In this document: in pieces, positions 5,475 through 6,705 of the stretch
How positions within the stretch are numbered: the stretch's first letter is position 1
Layout of the letters: each line of letters opens with the position of its first letter
Source: Clostridiales bacterium
GTDB taxonomy: Bacteria; Bacillota_B; Dehalobacteriia; UBA4068
Reading direction: 5' to 3'
Assembly: GCA_009782975.1 (NCBI GenBank)
Contig: WRIA01000028.1
Coordinates: 1 to 6,705 of the forward strand
Length of the DNA: 6,705 bases
Position numbers and translations under genes: made by a program
Notes under the pieces: generated by a model
What the model saw: only the letters and a program-made list of their open reading frames with translations
Told to the model about the DNA's origin: nothing
Database searches by the model: none

Positions 5475-5490
5475 TGTTTCACGTGAAACA
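5475..5490. promoter_or_regulatory. parS: parS site 6
   Basis: Exact TGTTTCACGTGAAACA, 76 bases start-to-start from site 5, about 40 bases past the isochorismatase stop codon. The GTG within this palindrome is the start codon an automatic caller would pick for the hydrolase frame. Confidence 0.75.
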
Positions 5491-5531
5491 GTGCGCTTGT
5501 AAAGCAGGGGCCGCTGTAGGCAAAGTGCTTA

Positions 5532-6026
5532 TCAACTATCTAACAGGTCGTTTAAACTAATTATTTTGCTGCCTTTGCGTTCATAATATAGCAGCATTTC
5601 ATCAAGTTTTCTTTTATCATAACTGGTAATGCAATCCGATAAAACAGTAACACTATAATTTGCCTTAAGCAAATTGTAACAGGTAGATTTAACACAAGCT
5701 ACAGCGTCCGCCCCGGTAATATAAAACTCGCCTATTTCATTTTTATTTATAAAGTCCGTAAAAGCCTCGCTGGTCAACGCGTTCCCCTTGTATTTTGTAA
5801 AAACATTTTCAGATGCTATTTTAAGATCCGAAGCTAATTCGGCCCCGCGTGTACCGTGTTTAAAAGTCCTTGTACCCGCCGACAGATTTTCGTGCCTTAT
5901 ATAAACGATATGGATATCATTATCAACCGCCCAATCTACAGCCCTGTTTATATTATCAATTATGTCCTTGTAATTTTTTGTTATATCATTTTGAATATCT
6001 ATTATTACCAAAGCTTTTTTTTGCAT
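5532..6026 (-). CDS. isochorismatase-family cysteine hydrolase
   Basis: A 164-residue protein of the cysteine-hydrolase family that includes isochorismatases, nicotinamidases and N-carbamoyl amidases; substrate cannot be told from sequence. The catalytic triad is visible: D10 in VIIDIQND, K78 in VFTKYKGNALTS, and C111 in TGADAVACVKSTC, the last in the usual context with the cis-peptide turn before it. The ATG at 6026 is chosen because GGGAGG lies about eight bases upstream and the strand MQKKALVIIDIQND begins at once, as in the family. The frame continues upstream to a TTG at 6062 but those 12 residues look non-coding. The metal-binding D/H set of nicotinamidases is not evident, so nicotinamidase is unlikely. 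It follows the GyrI-like gene by 38 bases and is probably co-transcribed. It is visibly more AT-rich than the panE side. Confidence 0.88.
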   Translation of the reverse strand: MQKKALVIIDIQNDITKNYKDIIDNINRAVDWAVDNDIHIVYIRHENLSAGTRTFKHGTRGAELASDLKIASENVFTKYKGNALTSEAFTDFINKNEIGEFYITGADAVACVKSTCYNLLKANYSVTVLSDCITSYDKRKLDEMLLYYERKGSKIISLNDLLDS

Positions 6027-6064
6027 AGCGTTTCCTCCCGACATATTGTAAACCTTAACCAAAA

Positions 6065-6526
6065 TTACTTTACCGGAAATACCACTTTTGTTAAAAGTTC
6101 GCTTTCCGGCGTATCGGCGGGATCATTTATATAATAGTCGTAATACACACCTGTCGATTCCAGAGAATTTTTTGCAAGATATTCCATCAACGCAGCGTAA
6201 ACAACATCAATATCCTTGTATGCGCCTTTGTGCATAGCGCATACTGCCTTGCCTTCGCAGTTTTTGCTCATAAAAAACCCGTCCTCGGTATCGACCTCTC
6301 CGGCGACCGGAATACCCATTTCCACGTCAAAGCTGGTATAATCCGCGCTACCGTTGGAATAAGCAAGATACGGAACACCCGTTATCCGCACGCCTTGTTT
6401 GGCCAGGTAAGCAAAAATTTTTCCCAGCCCGTCGGTGGCTATATGCGCTATATCGTCCATAGTTGCCGATATTTTCTTTATTGCCACCGCTGTCTCAGCT
6501 TTTAGCTCCGTTACCTCTATGTTCAT
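6065..6526 (-). CDS. GyrI-like small-molecule-binding domain protein
   Basis: A stand-alone 153-residue GyrI-like/effector-binding domain protein, the fold found at the C-terminus of AraC- and MerR-type regulators (Rob, BmrR) and in E. coli GyrI (SbmC). Characteristic pieces are a first strand with AVAIKKIS (13-20), DVEMGIPV (67-74), a central MHKGAYKDI (98-106) before the second helix, and the closing TGVYYDYYINDP...ESELLTKVVFPV (125-152). No DNA-binding domain precedes it, so it is more likely a ligand binder or enzyme-like hydrolase than a transcription factor; some family members hydrolyse cyclopropanoids, which is not testable here. The ATG has AAGGAGG (6536-6542) nine bases upstream. 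It is the first gene of a probable operon with the isochorismatase-like gene. Confidence 0.85.
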   Translation of the reverse strand: MNIEVTELKAETAVAIKKISATMDDIAHIATDGLGKIFAYLAKQGVRITGVPYLAYSNGSADYTSFDVEMGIPVAGEVDTEDGFFMSKNCEGKAVCAMHKGAYKDIDVVYAALMEYLAKNSLESTGVYYDYYINDPADTPESELLTKVVFPVK

Positions 6527-6582
6527 TTAAAATATCCTCCTTACAAAATATAGTTTACACCGCTTTTTAGTATATCATGGTT

Positions 6583-6606
6583 AATATGACAACAGTATGT
6601 CATATT
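6583..6606. promoter_or_regulatory. 24-base dyad, probable operator of the GyrI-like operon
   Basis: AATATGACA and TGTCATATT form a perfect 9-base inverted repeat around a 6-base spacer. It lies about 57 bases before the ATG. On the - strand, TATACT (6569-6574) could be the -10 box, with the dyad over its -35 region. Alternatively TTGAAT-17-TATTAA would put the dyad between its boxes. Either arrangement suits a dimeric regulator; none is encoded in the window. Confidence 0.5.
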
Positions 6607-6705
6607 CAAGAAGATTTTTTGGGCACGATTTTTTAGGGCGACGGTCCCTACAAAAACGCGACGGGGAATATTCCACCGACCGTCATCGCGTCATTCTGAG
6701 CGCAG
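6607..6705. repeat. right-end intergenic DNA with dispersed-repeat sequence
   Basis: No gene is seen here. It contains small dyads TAGGG/CCCTA (6634-6650), GGAATATTCC (6664-6673) and a CGCGACGG/CCGTC-AT-CGCG arrangement. It ends in ATTCTGAGCGCAG, which resembles ATTCTAAGCGTAG at 1320-1332, suggesting a dispersed intergenic repeat family. Confidence 0.35.

Larger units (their letters stand above)
5399..5490. repeat. parS-spacer-parS module, copy 2 (right of the hydrolase gene)
   Basis: Same architecture and orientation as 4525-4613, with a 60-base spacer differing by a few substitutions and short indels. It sits between the hydrolase and isochorismatase genes. Along the 185 bases 5347-5531 no other gene is supported. 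Confidence 0.75.

Noticed and set aside
5347..5482. N-terminal extension of the hydrolase to GTG 5482
   Set aside because: It starts inside parS site 6 and translates repeat module DNA; the residues do not look like this hydrolase family.
6027..6062. TTG start 12 codons upstream of the isochorismatase-like gene
   Set aside because: The ATG at 6026 has a good ribosome site and begins directly with the family's first strand.

Overview
This window looks like chromosomal DNA from an uncultured, probably anaerobic Gram-positive bacterium of the Clostridia/Firmicutes type. The evidence is a class B sortase, strong AGGAGG-type ribosome sites, frequent ATA codons on a moderate-GC background, and Firmicutes-like parS sequences. 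No species can be named. The first ~104 bases are GC- and homopolymer-rich and look like an unreliable sequence end.

Layout. Left, + strand: the 3' end of panB and a complete panE, two steps of pantothenate/CoA synthesis in one transcription unit. A 239-base gap follows, holding a possible terminator, two parS sites and a promoter, then an alkyltransferase-like (MGMT family) gene. From about 2.0 kb to the right end every gene is on the - strand. In + coordinate order they are a class B sortase (convergent with the MGMT-like gene), an AAA+/DUF4143 ATPase, an alpha/beta hydrolase whose frame is broken at a TA repeat, and a two-gene operon of a GyrI-like ligand-binding protein followed by an isochorismatase-family hydrolase.

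The main unusual feature is intergenic. The 16-base palindrome TGTTTCACGTGAAACA, identical to the canonical Spo0J/ParB binding site parS, occurs six times without mismatch within about 4.1 kb, as three pairs. Two pairs share a related ~60-base spacer and form a duplicated module that brackets the hydrolase gene. One site lies where the -35 box of the MGMT-like promoter should be. Nearby are a four-copy, exactly 23-base tandem repeat upstream of the ATPase gene and a 67/68-base direct repeat between sortase and ATPase.

How the parts work together: PanB and PanE act in sequence (ketoisovalerate to ketopantoate to pantoate). The GyrI-like and isochorismatase-like genes are probably co-transcribed behind a dyad that may be an operator. 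The other genes look independent. The parS cluster suggests an origin-proximal chromosome segment or an unusual spread of parS-bearing repeats; the window alone cannot decide which.
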